Shown: one piece after another, positions 48,001 to 56,625 of the stretch
How the letters are laid out: each line of letters starts with the position of its first letter
Position numbering within the stretch: the stretch's first letter is position 1
Assembly: GCF_041729615.1 (NCBI RefSeq)
Contig: NZ_CP154874.1
Coordinates: forward strand, 3,269,501-3,333,500
Length of the DNA: 64,000 nucleotides
DNA from: Pseudomonas alcaligenes
Lineage (GTDB): Bacteria > Pseudomonadota > Gammaproteobacteria > Pseudomonadales > Pseudomonadaceae
Direction of reading: 5' to 3'
Made by a program: the position numbers and the translations under genes
Notes under the pieces: generated by a model
What the model was told of the DNA's origin: nothing
The model's database searches: none
Seen by the model: only the letters and a program-made list of their open reading frames with translations

Positions 48001-48279
48001 TTCGAGCTGCTCGCCAAGCATGATGTCCAGGTGATTCTTTCCGACCAGCGAATGCCCGAGATGAACGGGACCGAGTTCCTCAGCAGGGTCAAGGACCTCT
48101 ACCCGAATACCATTCGTATCGTGCTGTCCGGCTACACCGACCTCAAGTCGGTGACCGATGCCATCAACAAGGGCGCGATCTATAAGTTCCTCACCAAACC
48201 CTGGGATGACGAGCTTCTGCGTCAGGATATCGCTCAGGCCTTCAGGGAGCTCTGTGTGGACCGTGATGCGAACAGCTAG
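45076..48279 (+). CDS. REC-PAS-PAS-LOV-GGDEF-EAL-REC c-di-GMP enzyme (cluster gene 9)
   Basis: Protein of 1067 residues with receivers at both ends (phospho-Asp61 and Asp990) and two PAS domains (~138-255, ~268-370). A LOV domain (~372-495) has the photoactive Cys418 in GRNCRFLQG and other flavin residues (VNPAF, RNFRKDG, FWN, GVQ). Then come GGDEF (intact, 577-581) and EAL (Glu705 in LEALLRW, DDFGTGFSSL, AEGVET). It should be able to make and to break c-di-GMP under blue light and phosphorylation. Both catalytic motifs look intact; which dominates is unknown. Confidence 0.93.
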   Translation: MTRGETHWRLLLVDDDEDDFVITRDLLRGSHQEQVSLDWCGDFQQGLEAICRQEHDLYLVDYRLGSDTGLELIHQARQAGVSLPIILLTGQGDARLDATAIEQGAADYLVKGQFDSQQLLRSVRYAIDRSQAMARLAESEMRYRLLFEANPEPMWVFSRESLRFVAVNQAAAHFFGYGQDELLDMTILDIRTEQERERFLAYFHSSIRERIVDPSAGVWCYRHKSGRELFAEILVHDFDFDGQSCCLVLAIDVTEKQVAREQARLREQAFRQLLNDNRDALLVIDGKGSVRYTNPAAQALLQLSAEELQEHYLPLPPVQEGLIEWTLPLPGGVQVEVEIHNSRTDWEGEPAQLLSLRDIADRKESEKQLRLLQRSLEASYNGVVIVDACAADMPIIYVNPAFERITGYSQEEVLGRNCRFLQGQSRDPMRVEEIRRGLSQARDVHVVVRNFRKDGQAFWNDLYISPIFNEQGVITHFVGVQNDISEQKRFEDELSFNASHDVLTGLPNRALLEDRLRQGCKISLRYQRSLAVMFIDLDGFKPINDSIGHNFGDLLLIEVAKRMCEQVRPGDTVARMGGDEFIVLLPDLAVEEDVIPVAERLIASISRPYRIQGIDLHVTASIGITLSDGNLEQPMQLIQQADLAMYKAKQEGRNNYQWYTNDLNLRVSERVNLRNELQKAIEAEDFELYYQPQIDGRSGRVVGLEALLRWQHPTQGFVSPAVFVPVAEDTGQIIPLSLWVLDTACRQIRLLSEQGMKGPSVAVNISPVQFQRSNFVESVQAMLHKHGLGADMLELEITETVLLNNADKAIETLHRLKELGVRIAIDDFGTGFSSLNYLKRLPIDKVKIDRSFVQEIISDRHDAAITQGIISMAHHLRLKVIAEGVETEPQFAFLKKSHCDEFQGYYFAKPMPFSAVEEYLRQRMLVHEPAPAVGSEEQVQTVLLLDDEENILRALARVLRRDGYKILMATRAQDAFELLAKHDVQVILSDQRMPEMNGTEFLSRVKDLYPNTIRIVLSGYTDLKSVTDAINKGAIYKFLTKPWDDELLRQDIAQAFRELCVDRDANS

Positions 48280-48517
48280 CGGCACAGGCGGCCGAGACCA
48301 GGCCGGCAGTTTCACCGCCGAGGCCGCAAGGGACCCCCTCGGTTGGTGCCTGAGCCGGCGCCCTGCTTGATGTTCTCGGTGCGAAGGACTATCCGGGATC
48401 TGTCGTCGCGGGCGCCTCTCCCGGGGCCGAGAAATCACGGATGTTGGCCGGCCCCGCTGCAATCGCCAGGGCGCCTGGTGTAGGGTAGCCAGCCTGCCCG
48501 AACCTCCCGGAGAGCAC

Positions 48518-49018
48518 ATGGATTCCATCACGTCGTTGGCCGAGCAGCTGGGGGCTCGGCTCAAGGCCCTGGGCGCCGAGGTCAGCACCGCCGAGTCCTG
48601 TACCGGCGGCGGCATCGCCGAGGCCATCACCCGCATCGCGGGTAGCTCGGCCTGGTTCGAGGCCGGCTACGTCACCTATTCCAATGCCCAGAAGACTGCC
48701 CAGCTCGACGTGCCGGCGCAGCTGTTCCCGCGCGTCGGTGCGGTCAGTCGCGAAGTGGTGGAGGCCATGGCCGCTGGTGCCCGACGCCACAGCGGCGCGC
48801 GCTTCGCCGTGGCGGTCAGCGGCATCGCCGGCCCCGACGGCGGCTCGGCGGAAAAGCCGGTGGGTACGGTGTGGCTGGCCTGGGCCGATGGCGAGCGCAG
48901 CTTCGCCGAGCGCTGCCAGTTCGCCGGGGACCGCGAGGCGGTACGCCGGCAGACGGTCGAACGGGCGCTGCAGGGCTTGCTCCGACTGACGGCGGGAGAA
49001 AATCCGGTTCAGGGGTAG
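48518..49018 (+). CDS. pncC: CinA C-terminal family nicotinamide-nucleotide amidohydrolase
   Basis: Protein of 166 residues with only the CinA C-terminal domain (AESCTGGGIAEAITRIAGSSAWF, VAVSGIAGPDGGSAEKPVGTVW in parts), which deamidates nicotinamide mononucleotide for NAD recycling. GGAG lies upstream of the ATG. It precedes recA by 87 bases, as PA3618 does in P. aeruginosa. Confidence 0.92.
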   Translation: MDSITSLAEQLGARLKALGAEVSTAESCTGGGIAEAITRIAGSSAWFEAGYVTYSNAQKTAQLDVPAQLFPRVGAVSREVVEAMAAGARRHSGARFAVAVSGIAGPDGGSAEKPVGTVWLAWADGERSFAERCQFAGDREAVRRQTVERALQGLLRLTAGENPVQG

Positions 49019-49045
49019 GCGAGCGATTTGCCTTATGGAATACTA

Positions 49046-49061
49046 CTGTCTACTTATACAG
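49046..49061 (+). promoter_or_regulatory. LexA (SOS) box upstream of recA
   Basis: CTG-N10-CAG (CTGTCTACTTATACAG) matches the LexA consensus and lies 45 bases before the recA ATG, so recA is under SOS control. The box should cover the recA promoter. Confidence 0.92.
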
Positions 49062-49105
49062 TTGTTGGTGAGCGTACGGCTCCCTTTGATCACGTGAGGA
49101 TGGAA

Positions 49106-50155
49106 ATGGACGAGAACAAGAAGCGCGCGTTGGCGGCCGCCCTGGGCCAGATCGAGAAGCAGTTCGGCAAGGGTGCCGTGATGCGCATGGGCGACCACGA
49201 GCGCCAGGCCATCCCGGCCATCTCCACCGGCTCCCTCGGCCTCGACATCGCGCTCGGCATCGGCGGCCTGCCCAAGGGCCGGATCGTCGAGATCTACGGT
49301 CCGGAATCCTCGGGCAAGACCACCCTGACCCTGTCGGTCATCGCCGAAGCCCAGAAAGCCGGCGCCACCTGCGCCTTCGTCGACGCCGAGCACGCGCTGG
49401 ACCCGGACTACGCCGGCAAGCTGGGCGTCAACGTCGACGATCTGCTGGTGTCGCAGCCGGACACCGGCGAGCAGGCCCTGGAGATCACCGACATGCTGGT
49501 GCGCTCCAATGCAGTGGACGTGATCATCGTCGACTCCGTGGCCGCGCTGGTGCCCAAGGCCGAGATCGAGGGCGAGATGGGTGATTCCCACGTCGGCCTG
49601 CAGGCTCGCCTGATGAGCCAGGCGTTGCGCAAGATCACCGGCAACATCAAGAACGCCAACTGCCTGGTCATCTTCATCAACCAGATCCGCATGAAGATCG
49701 GCGTGATGTTCGGCAACCCGGAAACCACCACCGGTGGCAACGCCCTCAAGTTCTACGCCTCGGTGCGCCTGGACATCCGTCGCACCGGCGCGGTGAAGGA
49801 AGGCGACGAGGTGGTCGGCAGCGAAACCCGCGTCAAGGTGGTGAAGAACAAGGTGGCCCCGCCGTTCCGCCAGGCCGAGTTCCAGATCATGTACGGCAAG
49901 GGCATCTACCGCACCGGCGAGATCATCGACCTGGGCGTGCAGCTGGGTCTGGTCGAGAAGTCCGGCGCCTGGTACAGCTACCAGGGCAACAAGATCGGCC
50001 AGGGCAAGGCCAACGCCGCCAAGTACCTGGAAGACAACCCGGAAGTGGGTGGCGCCATCGAGAAGATCATCCGCGACAAGCTGCTGGTGGATTCCGCTGC
50101 GGCGCGCGGTGCGGTCGAGGAAGACGCCGACGAGATGGCCGATCTGGACGTCTGA
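49106..50155 (+). CDS. recA: recombinase RecA
   Basis: DNA strand-exchange ATPase of 349 residues that also activates LexA self-cleavage. Walker [10 protein letters not shown] is at 65-73, with [10 protein letters not shown] and the [14 protein letters not shown] block downstream. The ATG at 49106 has GAGG upstream; the longer frame from 49028 is leader sequence. recX follows after 10 bases. Confidence 0.98.
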   Translation: MDENKKRALAAALGQIEKQFGKGAVMRMGDHERQAIPAISTGSLGLDIALGIGGLPKGRIVEIYGPESSGKTTLTLSVIAEAQKAGATCAFVDAEHALDPDYAGKLGVNVDDLLVSQPDTGEQALEITDMLVRSNAVDVIIVDSVAALVPKAEIEGEMGDSHVGLQARLMSQALRKITGNIKNANCLVIFINQIRMKIGVMFGNPETTTGGNALKFYASVRLDIRRTGAVKEGDEVVGSETRVKVVKNKVAPPFRQAEFQIMYGKGIYRTGEIIDLGVQLGLVEKSGAWYSYQGNKIGQGKANAAKYLEDNPEVGGAIEKIIRDKLLVDSAAARGAVEEDADEMADLDV

Positions 50156-50165
50156 GTCGACGGCC

Positions 50166-50630
50166 ATGGGCGCTGTGCTGGATACGCCGGTCGCCGTGCG
50201 CCGTGCCGCCATGGACCTGCTGGCCAGGCGTGAGCATGGCCGGGTCGAACTGACCCGCAAGCTGCGCCAGCGCGGCGCGCCGGATGAGCTGATCGCGGCC
50301 ACCCTCGAGCGTCTGGCCGAGGAGGGCCTGTTGTCCGAGGTGCGCTACCTGGAGTCCTTCGTGGCCAGCCGTGCACGGGCCGGCTACGGGCCCATGCGCA
50401 TTCGCGAGGAACTGGCCCAGCGCGGCCTGCCCAGACCGGCCATCGAGCAGGCGCTGAGCGAGGCTGAGGTGGATTGGGGCGAGCAGCTGCGCGAACTGTG
50501 GCAGCGCAAGTTCGCCGGCCAGTTGCCGCAGGACATGCGCGAGAAGGCCAAGCAGGCGCGTTTTCTCGGCTATCGCGGTTTTTCCCAGGAGCAGATAGGT
50601 CGTCTGCTGCGCGGCGCCAGCCTGGATTGA
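50166..50630 (+). CDS. recX: regulatory protein RecX
   Basis: Small helical protein of 154 residues that binds and dampens RecA. It has the typical three-helix repeats ([47 protein letters not shown]). It starts 10 bases after recA in one operon and ends before an intrinsic terminator at 50641. Confidence 0.95.
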   Translation: MGAVLDTPVAVRRAAMDLLARREHGRVELTRKLRQRGAPDELIAATLERLAEEGLLSEVRYLESFVASRARAGYGPMRIREELAQRGLPRPAIEQALSEAEVDWGEQLRELWQRKFAGQLPQDMREKAKQARFLGYRGFSQEQIGRLLRGASLD

Positions 50631-50640
50631 TTTCCCCTTA

Positions 50641-50676
50641 GAGCCCGAAGCGTCCCCTCTTCGGGCTCCGTTTTTT
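50641..50676 (+). terminator. intrinsic terminator of recA-recX
   Basis: GAGCCCGAAG/CTTCGGGCTC, a 10-base perfect stem, then a TTTTTT tract. Confidence 0.9.
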
Positions 50677-50699
50677 CAGCGTCTGTGCCAGGTCGTGGG

Positions 50700-51779
50700 C
50701 TAGGCGTTCTGCGCCCAGTTCTGCGGCAGGTTGATGAAGTCCACCAGCTCACGCAGGCGACCGTGGTCGCGGGCGTTGAAGCGGAAGGCCAGGCGCGTCA
50801 GTTCGCACAGCTCCGGCTCGTCGCTCTCCGCCTCGCAGTAGGGTTGCTGCAGGTAGCCGCCGTCCAGGCAGAGGTCGGCGAATTCCTTGTTGAGGGTTTC
50901 CAGCGCGGCCTGGTTGAGCGGGTGGTTCATGCGCACCACGAAGCTGTCCTTGAGCCAGCGCGAGGAGTGGAAGTTGCGATAGAAGCGGGCGATCTCCTGG
51001 CCGGCCTCTTCGGCACTGTGCACCAGGCGCACCAGCTGCAGGTCGCTGGGCAGTATGTAGCGGCGCTCCTGCAGCTGCATGCGCAGGAAGTCCTGGAAGT
51101 GCTCCCAGTAGCTGCTGCCCGGTTCGTCCAGCAGCACGATGGGCACCAGCGGACTCTTGCCGGTCTGGATCAGGGTCATCACCTCCAGCGCCTCGTCCAG
51201 GGTGCCGAAACCACCGGGGCAGAGCACCAGGGCATCGGCTTCCTTGACGAAGAACAGCTTGCGCAGGAAGAAGAAGTGGAACGACAGCAGGTGCGCACTG
51301 CCGTTGACCACGTCGTTGGCGCCCTGCTCGAAGGGCAGGGTGATATTGAAGCCCAGGCTGTTTTCCAGACCGGCGCCTTCGTGGGCGGCTGCCATGATGC
51401 CGCCGCCGGCGCCGGTGATCACCATCAGGTCGAGGCGGGCCAGGGTCTGGCCCAGTTCGCGGGCCAGGCGGTAGGTCGGATGGTCGGCGGGCGTGCGCGC
51501 CGAGCCGAATACCGTGACCTTGCGCCGGCGCTTGAACTGTTCGAGGGTGCTGAAGGCCAGCTCCATCTCGCGCAGGGTCTGCAACATGATCTTGGCGTCC
51601 CAGCGGTTGCGGTCGGCCTGGGCCATGCGGATCACGGTGGTGAGCATTTCGCGGTACAGCGGCAGGTTGGGGCTGGCAGGCGGGACGACCAGGGCGGTGA
51701 GTTGCTCGATGTGGCTGCTGAGGTCGACTCCGCTGGTCTGGAAGTGCCGGGACAGGTAATCGTCCGGTTCGTAAGGCAT
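50700..51779 (-). CDS. LOG-family (lysine decarboxylase-like) protein
   Basis: Protein of 359 residues with the LOG motif LCPGGFGTLDEALEV and the earlier VITGAGGGIMAAAHEGA. The family includes cytokinin-activating phosphoribohydrolases and the nucleotide-cleaving PpnN; this longer type resembles the latter loosely. The ATG at 51779 has AGGAGA upstream; the longer frame is not supported. It converges on recX. Confidence 0.85.
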   Translation of the reverse strand: MPYEPDDYLSRHFQTSGVDLSSHIEQLTALVVPPASPNLPLYREMLTTVIRMAQADRNRWDAKIMLQTLREMELAFSTLEQFKRRRKVTVFGSARTPADHPTYRLARELGQTLARLDLMVITGAGGGIMAAAHEGAGLENSLGFNITLPFEQGANDVVNGSAHLLSFHFFFLRKLFFVKEADALVLCPGGFGTLDEALEVMTLIQTGKSPLVPIVLLDEPGSSYWEHFQDFLRMQLQERRYILPSDLQLVRLVHSAEEAGQEIARFYRNFHSSRWLKDSFVVRMNHPLNQAALETLNKEFADLCLDGGYLQQPYCEAESDEPELCELTRLAFRFNARDHGRLRELVDFINLPQNWAQNA

Positions 51780-51885
51780 AGACTTCTCCTTCTTCTGATG
51801 CAGGTCCGGTCGCGGCCACGTCCTGTGGCGCCAGACCCTGTCTGAGAGTATGGCCCGGACCATGACGTTATGACGGACAAAAGAC

Positions 51886-51913
51886 GCCCCGGGTTGCAGG
51901 GTAACCCAGGGGC
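51886..51913 (-). terminator. likely terminator between MBL and LOG genes
   Basis: GCCCCGGGTT/AACCC-A-GGGGC stem with one bulged base, followed on the minus strand by a short T-rich run, just past the MBL-fold gene's stop. Confidence 0.55.
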
Positions 51914-51953
51914 TTTTGTAACCGGATGACTCGGGCTCAGGCGCCGTGCGGCG

Positions 51954-53357
51954 TCACAGGGCGATCTGCTCGCCCGGCTCGGGGATGTTGGCGATCCAGT
52001 TCAGGCGCTGGCGCAGGGCCTGTTGCAGGGTCTGCATCTTCTCCAGCTCGCCATGTACCAGGTACAGCTCGGGACGGTGCTCGAAGTGGGCGACCCAGTC
52101 CAGCAGCTGCGATTGCCCGGCATGCGCCGAGAAGCCGCCGAGGGTGTGAACCTGGGCCCTCACGGCGATGCGCTGGTGCAGCAGCTTCACCGTGCTGGCG
52201 CCGTCGACGATGGCGCGGCCGAGGGTGCCACGGGCCTGGAAGCCGGGGAACACCAGGTGGCATTCGCTGCGCCAGAGGTTGTGCTTGAAGTGATGGACGA
52301 TGCGTCCGCCGGTGCACATGCCGCTGCCGGCGATGATGACGGCACCGCTCTTGACCCGGTTGATCGCCATCGACTCTTCCGGCGACTCGGTGCAGCGCAG
52401 CACCGGCAGCCAGTCCTCGACGCGCCTGACCCCCTTGGCCTGCAGGGCGGCCCGGTCGACCGGGTTGAACTGCTCGTGGAAGCGCGAGTAGATGGCGTTG
52501 GCGCGGATCGCCATGGGGCTGTCGAGGAACACCGCCTGCTGTGGCAGGCGTCCCTCCTGATAGAAACGGCCCAGGTAGTAGATCAGGTCCTGGGTGCGAC
52601 CGACGGCGAAGGAGGGAATCAGCACATTACCGCCGTCGCGATGGGCCTGCTGCAGGATGCCGGCCAGCTCGTCGAGGGTGTCTTCGCTGCAGCGGTGGTC
52701 GCGGTCGCCGTAGGTGGACTCGAGCAGTACCACGTCGGCGCGATCGAGGATGGCCGGGTCGTGCATCAGTGGCGAACAGGTGTTGCCGAGGTCGCCGGAG
52801 AACACCAGGCGGCGCTGCAGGTGATGGTCCTGCACCTCCACCTCGACGATGGCCGAGCCGAGGATGTGGCCGGCATCGTGAAAGGTTACCTGCACCCCCT
52901 TGGCCACTTCGGTAGCCCGGCCATAGGGCAGCGGGCGGCGCAGCTGCAGGGCCAGCTCGGTATCGCGCGTGGTGTACAGCGGCTCGATCGCGGCCTTGCC
53001 CAGGCGCGCGCGCCACTTGTTCTCCCACTCGGCGTCCTTCTCCTGCAGGTGCGCGGCGTCCAGCAGCATCAGCTCCATCAGCGCGCAGGAGGCTTCGGTG
53101 GCGAAGATCGGCCCGCGGTAGCCGTCCTTCACCAGCTTGGGCAGCAGGCCGGTGTGGTCCAGGTGGGCGTGGGAGACCACCACCGCGTCCAGCGTCAGCG
53201 GGTCGAAGGGGAAGGGCTGGCGGTTGCCTTCCTCATCCTCGCGGCGCCCCTGACGCAGACCGCATTCGAGTAGCACCCGCGCGCCGTCGCGGCTTTCGAT
53301 CAGGTAGCAGGAGCCGGTGACTTGCTGGATGGCGCCGAGAAAGCTGAGCAGGGCCAT
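51954..53357 (-). CDS. MBL-fold/beta-CASP metallohydrolase
   Basis: Protein of 467 residues combining a metallo-beta-lactamase domain (SHAHLDHTG, then FHDAGHILGSA and SGDLG) with the beta-CASP and C-terminal RNA-specificity parts (FAVGRTQDLIYYL; GSGMCTGGRIVHHF; TLGGFSAHAGQ). These enzymes cleave RNA ends; this sub-group in Pseudomonas is not well characterised. The ATG at 53357 has AGGA upstream. Zinc ligands look complete. Confidence 0.88.
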   Translation of the reverse strand: MALLSFLGAIQQVTGSCYLIESRDGARVLLECGLRQGRREDEEGNRQPFPFDPLTLDAVVVSHAHLDHTGLLPKLVKDGYRGPIFATEASCALMELMLLDAAHLQEKDAEWENKWRARLGKAAIEPLYTTRDTELALQLRRPLPYGRATEVAKGVQVTFHDAGHILGSAIVEVEVQDHHLQRRLVFSGDLGNTCSPLMHDPAILDRADVVLLESTYGDRDHRCSEDTLDELAGILQQAHRDGGNVLIPSFAVGRTQDLIYYLGRFYQEGRLPQQAVFLDSPMAIRANAIYSRFHEQFNPVDRAALQAKGVRRVEDWLPVLRCTESPEESMAINRVKSGAVIIAGSGMCTGGRIVHHFKHNLWRSECHLVFPGFQARGTLGRAIVDGASTVKLLHQRIAVRAQVHTLGGFSAHAGQSQLLDWVAHFEHRPELYLVHGELEKMQTLQQALRQRLNWIANIPEPGEQIAL

Positions 53358-53482
53358 GGAGAGTCCTTCTTCACGATGATGGCTGGCAGGTTGCACCCTG
53401 GCGCGTCCGCGCGTCTTGATGCAGGTCAGCACTCGGGCACGGTGGCCTGCCTAGACTGGCAGCAGACACGAGGAGCCGAGCC

Positions 53483-55878
53483 ATGTCCCAGCTATTGCCC
53501 AGCCTGCAGGAACTCAACGCTCACGCCCAGGCCGAGCCCGCCTTCGCCCTCTGGCAGCAGGGGCGGGGACCCGTTCAGCATAGTCCGGAAACCCGCGCGG
53601 CGGTCTTCCGCCTGGCCCACCAGCTGGTCCAGGCCGGCCTGCAGCCCAGCCTGGAGGCGGTCTACCGACGCCTGCGCGCGCTCGATCTGCTGACCTGCGC
53701 CGGCCTCTGGCTGGTGGTGCACATGACCTATGCGCAGCGGGTGCGCCTGGATGGCGCGGCGCTGGCGGCCGAGGACTTCAAGGCGGTGCCCGAGGGGCAT
53801 ACCGGCGGCGCCCTGAACATGGTGCCGGCCTATGCCGGCTACCTGGCGCTCAACGCCCTGAGCGGGCGTACCCGCGCCTGGCTGATGGGGCAGGGCCATT
53901 GCGTGGCGGCCATCGAGGCGCTCAACCTGCTGAGCGCCAACCAGCACGCCGAGCAGGCGCAGCGCTACAGCCGCGACGAGGCCGGCATGAGCCGCCTGGT
54001 CGCCGACTTCTACGGTTACGCCCAGGCCGCCGACGGCAGCGTCGCGGTGCCGCTCGGCAGCCATGTCAACCCGCACACCGCCGGCGGCATCGCCGAGGGG
54101 GGCTACCTCGGCTTCGCCGAGCTGATGTATGCGCACATGCCGCTGCCCGGTGAAACCCTGGTGGCCTTCCTCTCCGACGGCGCCGCCGAGGAGCAGCGTG
54201 GCAGCGACTGGATGCCCCGCTGGTGGCGTGCCGAGGACTGCGGCACGGCCCTGCCGGTGATGATCGCCAACGGCCGGCGCATCGAGCAGCGCACCGAGCT
54301 GGGCACCCTGGAGGGGTTGCAAGGTTTTCGCCAGCACCTGCGCCTGTGCGGCTTCGATCCGCTGCTGTTCGACGGTCGCGACCCGGCCGCCTTCGTCTGC
54401 GCCCTGTGGGAAATGGAGCAGCGCCTGAGCCATCGGGTGCAGGAGCTGCGCAACGGGGTGCTCGACTATCCGCTGCCGATGCCCTACGGCATCGCCGAGA
54501 CGGTCAAGGGCTTCGGCTTTCCCGGCGCCGGCAGCAACGCCGCGCACAACCTGCCGCTGGCGGCCTGTCCGCGGCTCAACGAAGACGCCCGCGGTCAGTT
54601 CAACCAGGCCGCCGCCGCGCTCTGGGTGGCTCCGGACGAACTGTTCGCCGCCGCCGACCTGCTGCGCCAGGGCGAGCGGCCGCTGGAGCGCGATACCGCC
54701 CTGGCCTGCCGCCACCCCGAGCTGCCGCGTCTGCCGCCGCTCGCCTACCGCGCGGCGCCGGCCTCGCCGATGGCCGCCCTGGATGGCTTCTTCGTCGACC
54801 TGGTGGCGGCCAACCCCGAGCTGCGGCCGCGGGTGGGCAACCCCGACGAGCTGGTCAGCAATCGCCTTGGCGGCGTGCTCAAGGCGCTGCGCCATCGGGT
54901 CAGCCAGCCGGAGAGCGAGCTGGAGTCGGTGCATGGCGCGGTGATCACCGCGCTCAACGAGGAGGCGGTGGTGTCCGCCTGCCTGGCCAACCAGGGGGGA
55001 CTGAACCTGGTGGCCAGCTACGAGGCGTTCTGCGTGAAGATGCTCGGTGCGGTCCGCCAGAGCCTGATCTTCGCCCGCCTGCAGAAGGAGGCCGGGCGCC
55101 CGGCCGGCTGGCTCGGCTGGCCGCTGGTGGCCACCTCGCACACCTGGGAGAACGGCAAGAACCAGCAGTCGCACCAGGACACCGGCTTCTGCGAGGCGCT
55201 GCTGGGCGAGATGAGCGACATGGTGCGGGTGTTGTTCCCCGCCGATCACAATGCCCTGCTGGCTCTGCTGCCCGGCATCTACCGGGCGCGCGGCCAGCTG
55301 GCCTGCCTGGTCGTGCCCAAGCGCGAGCGGCCCTGCGAGATGAGCCCGGCGCAGGCCGAGCAGCTGGCGCGCGACGGCGCCCTGGAGCTGGACCGCCATG
55401 AGGGCGAGGACCCGCTGCTGCTGATCGCCACCGGCAGCTACCAGCTGGCCGAGCTGCGCCGCGCCGCCGTTCGTCTGAGCGAGGCGGGGCGCGCCTGGCG
55501 TCTGATTTACTTGCAGGAACCGGGGCGCTTCCGTGCGCCGCGCGATACCTGGGAAGCACAGGTGGTGGCGCCGCAGTCGCTGGTGGAAACGCTGTTCCCG
55601 GCCGGCTGCAAGCGCCTGCTGCTGACCCACATGCGCGGCGAGGTGGCGCGGGGTCACCTGTGGCCGATCCTGGCCCAGGCCGAGCGCTGCGCGTGCTGGG
55701 CTATCGCAACCGCGGCGGCACCCTGGACGAGGCGGGCATGCTGTTCGCCAATGCCTGCAGCTGGGCGCACGTGTTGCGCGCGGCGAGCCGCCTGCTGGGG
55801 CTGCCGCCGTCGGCCCTGTTGCGCGGCGAGGAGCTGGCCGCGGTGGAGGGCAGGGGCGACCCGCACTGCCTGCGCTGA
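53483..55878 (+). pseudogene. phosphoketolase-family protein with C-terminal frameshift
   Basis: Thiamine-diphosphate enzyme family that splits xylulose- or fructose-phosphate to acetyl-phosphate. The main frame from 53483 reads normally (EGHTGGALNMVPAYAGY; HVNPHTAGGIAEGGYLGF; NGRRIEQ) to about 55688, then turns into Cys/Arg-rich nonsense. The expected C-terminus (LRVLGYRNRGGTLDEAGMLF and on to 55878) continues in the +1-shifted frame. One missing base near GAGCGCTGCGCG (55682-55693) explains it. The TPP-type GDG motif here is SDGAAEEQ, a variant. GAGGAG precedes the ATG. Real mutation or sequence error cannot be told apart. Confidence 0.85.
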
Positions 55879-55902
55879 GGGTCATGGACGGGAGGGGCAG
55901 GT

Positions 55903-56097
55903 ATGCCCAAGTTGACGCTGGAGCTGGACCTGGAGCTGTATCGTCTGCTGGTGCAGGCCGCACGGAGCAATGGGCTGAGTCTGGAGGACGAGTGCCTGCG
56001 GCGCCTCGAGGGTGGCGTGCGCCGCTCGCGCTACATGGAGGCGCTGCTCGCCGAGCTGCGCGCCGACGACGAGCAGCGCCGCGCCGGCGAGAGCTGA
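55903..56097 (+). CDS. small ribbon-helix-helix-like protein
   Basis: Protein of 64 residues (KLTLELDLELYRLLVQAARSN, then a charged helical tail) resembling Arc/MetJ-type N-terminal strands followed by helices, as in small antitoxin-like or regulatory proteins. No toxin gene is beside it. AGGGGCAGGT precedes the ATG. The assignment is by pattern only. Confidence 0.55.
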   Translation: MPKLTLELDLELYRLLVQAARSNGLSLEDECLRRLEGGVRRSRYMEALLAELRADDEQRRAGES

Positions 56098-56100
56098 ACG

Positions 56101-56502
56101 CTACTGCAGGCCGCAGTCGGCCTTGGCGAAGCGCTCGTCGGCTACCGGCTGGTTGCCCGGGTATTCGCTGAACTGGTAGCGCAGCACGGCGCCCCGGCTG
56201 AGCAGCTGGCGGTAGCCGGGGTTGCCGCAGACGCTGGCGGCCAGCTGCTCGCGCACGCTGGCCGGGTTGGCGCGCATCTGCTCGGCATGGGCCGTGCGCA
56301 CGCTGAGCTGGTTGATCAGCATGCCGCCCTCCACCGTGTAGCCCTGGTCGAGGATGTCGGCATTGATCGCCCGTGGCGTGCCGACATTGCTCTGCTTGGC
56401 CACTTCCTCAAGCATCAGGTTCAGCTCGTACTCGCCCAGCGAGGTGGCCTGGGTGGCGGGCAGGAACAGGGCGAGAGCGAGCAGGGTGACGAGACGCGGC
56501 AT
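56101..56502 (-). CDS. PA3611-family quorum-sensing-regulated virulence factor-like protein
   Basis: Secreted or periplasmic protein of 133 residues with a signal peptide (about 1-19, PRLVTLLALALFLPATQA). The mature part has NADILDQGYTVEGGMLINQLSVR in two parts and one Cys pair (Cys in ASVCGN, Cys in ADCGLQ). The pattern fits the PA3611 family named in P. aeruginosa as quorum-sensing regulated; the mechanism is unknown. GGAG is upstream of the ATG. Confidence 0.75.
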   Translation of the reverse strand: MPRLVTLLALALFLPATQATSLGEYELNLMLEEVAKQSNVGTPRAINADILDQGYTVEGGMLINQLSVRTAHAEQMRANPASVREQLAASVCGNPGYRQLLSRGAVLRYQFSEYPGNQPVADERFAKADCGLQ

Positions 56503-56625
56503 GGGGATCTCCAGAAGGTGCGGTGCGGCCTTCGACCGCTTGGCGTCGGTCGGGTTCGCCGGTGTTCCATCTTACCCAGTGGCAGAGGCAAGGGTAGACT
56601 GCGCCCCTTTTACCCGGAGTCCGTC

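Noticed and set aside
45868..48636. 922-codon frame antisense to the LOV-GGDEF-EAL gene
   Set aside because: Low-complexity translation; the opposite strand has LOV, GGDEF and EAL motifs.
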